A stretch of 64,000 bases of DNA from Panorpa germanica (Eukaryota > Arthropoda > Insecta > Mecoptera > Panorpidae): assembly GCA_963678705.1 (NCBI GenBank), contig OY783211.1:12724603-12788602 (forward strand), in the 5' to 3' direction. Made by a program: the position numbers and the translations under genes. The notes under the pieces were generated by a model. It did not search any database. It was not told the origin of the DNA and saw only the letters and a list, made by a program, of their open reading frames with translations. Positions 63,963 to 64,000 of this stretch are shown here, piece after piece. Every line of letters starts with the position of its first letter. Position 1 is the first letter of the stretch.

Positions 63963-64000
63963 GTAAAATATAATAACCTACCTTTTATCTATTTAATGAT

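Noticed and set aside
1-64000. tRNA genes
   Set aside because: The few GTTCGA-type B-box matches seen were not accompanied by an A box or a foldable cloverleaf.

Overview
This is a eukaryotic nuclear window, almost certainly insect and probably lepidopteran. The base composition is strongly A+T-rich. Introns are GT-AG and range from 67 bp to about 2.8 kb. One gene pairs a MADF domain with a BESS motif, an arrangement typical of insects. Much of the space between genes is old, short DNA-transposon debris. The order is an inference: no sequence search was possible. I saw no tRNA, rRNA, CRISPR or bacterial-type feature.

Layout. (1) 1-15650 holds no exon I can support, but it has a 15-bp minisatellite (1229-1391), several terminal-inverted-repeat (TIR) elements and dispersed repeats. 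(2) 15651-25025 (+) holds the last twelve coding exons of a dipeptidyl peptidase 6/10-like gene whose nucleophile serine is replaced by glycine. Its N-terminal, membrane-anchor exons lie further upstream. (3) 25026-31806 is a gene-free, AT-rich spacer. (4) 31807-32873 (+) is a compact four-exon dysbindin gene. (5) 35208-42612 (+) is a four-exon gene for an unrecognised 1881-residue protein. Its last exon is 5.2 kb and the protein ends in a CaaX-type tetrapeptide. (6) 43434-45102 (-) is a two-exon MADF-BESS gene, convergent with the large gene. Its intron carries, on the opposite strand, a relic of a PIF/Harbinger transposase. (7) 45103-63888 is a second long gene-poor stretch with palindromes, microsatellites and transposon copies. 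(8) 63889-63962 (+) is probably the first coding exon of another gene that leaves the window.

The genes do not form a functional cluster. Dysbindin belongs to BLOC-1 (lysosome-related organelles and synaptic homeostasis). The DPP6/10 family supplies potassium-channel auxiliary subunits in vertebrates. MADF-BESS proteins are DNA-binding regulators. The most interesting items are the Harbinger transposase relic inside the MADF gene, the CaaX-ended giant protein, an element inserted into a repeat whose uninterrupted copy lies 5 kb away, and a run of three hairpins in which two share an outer stem but have different, still paired, inner stems.
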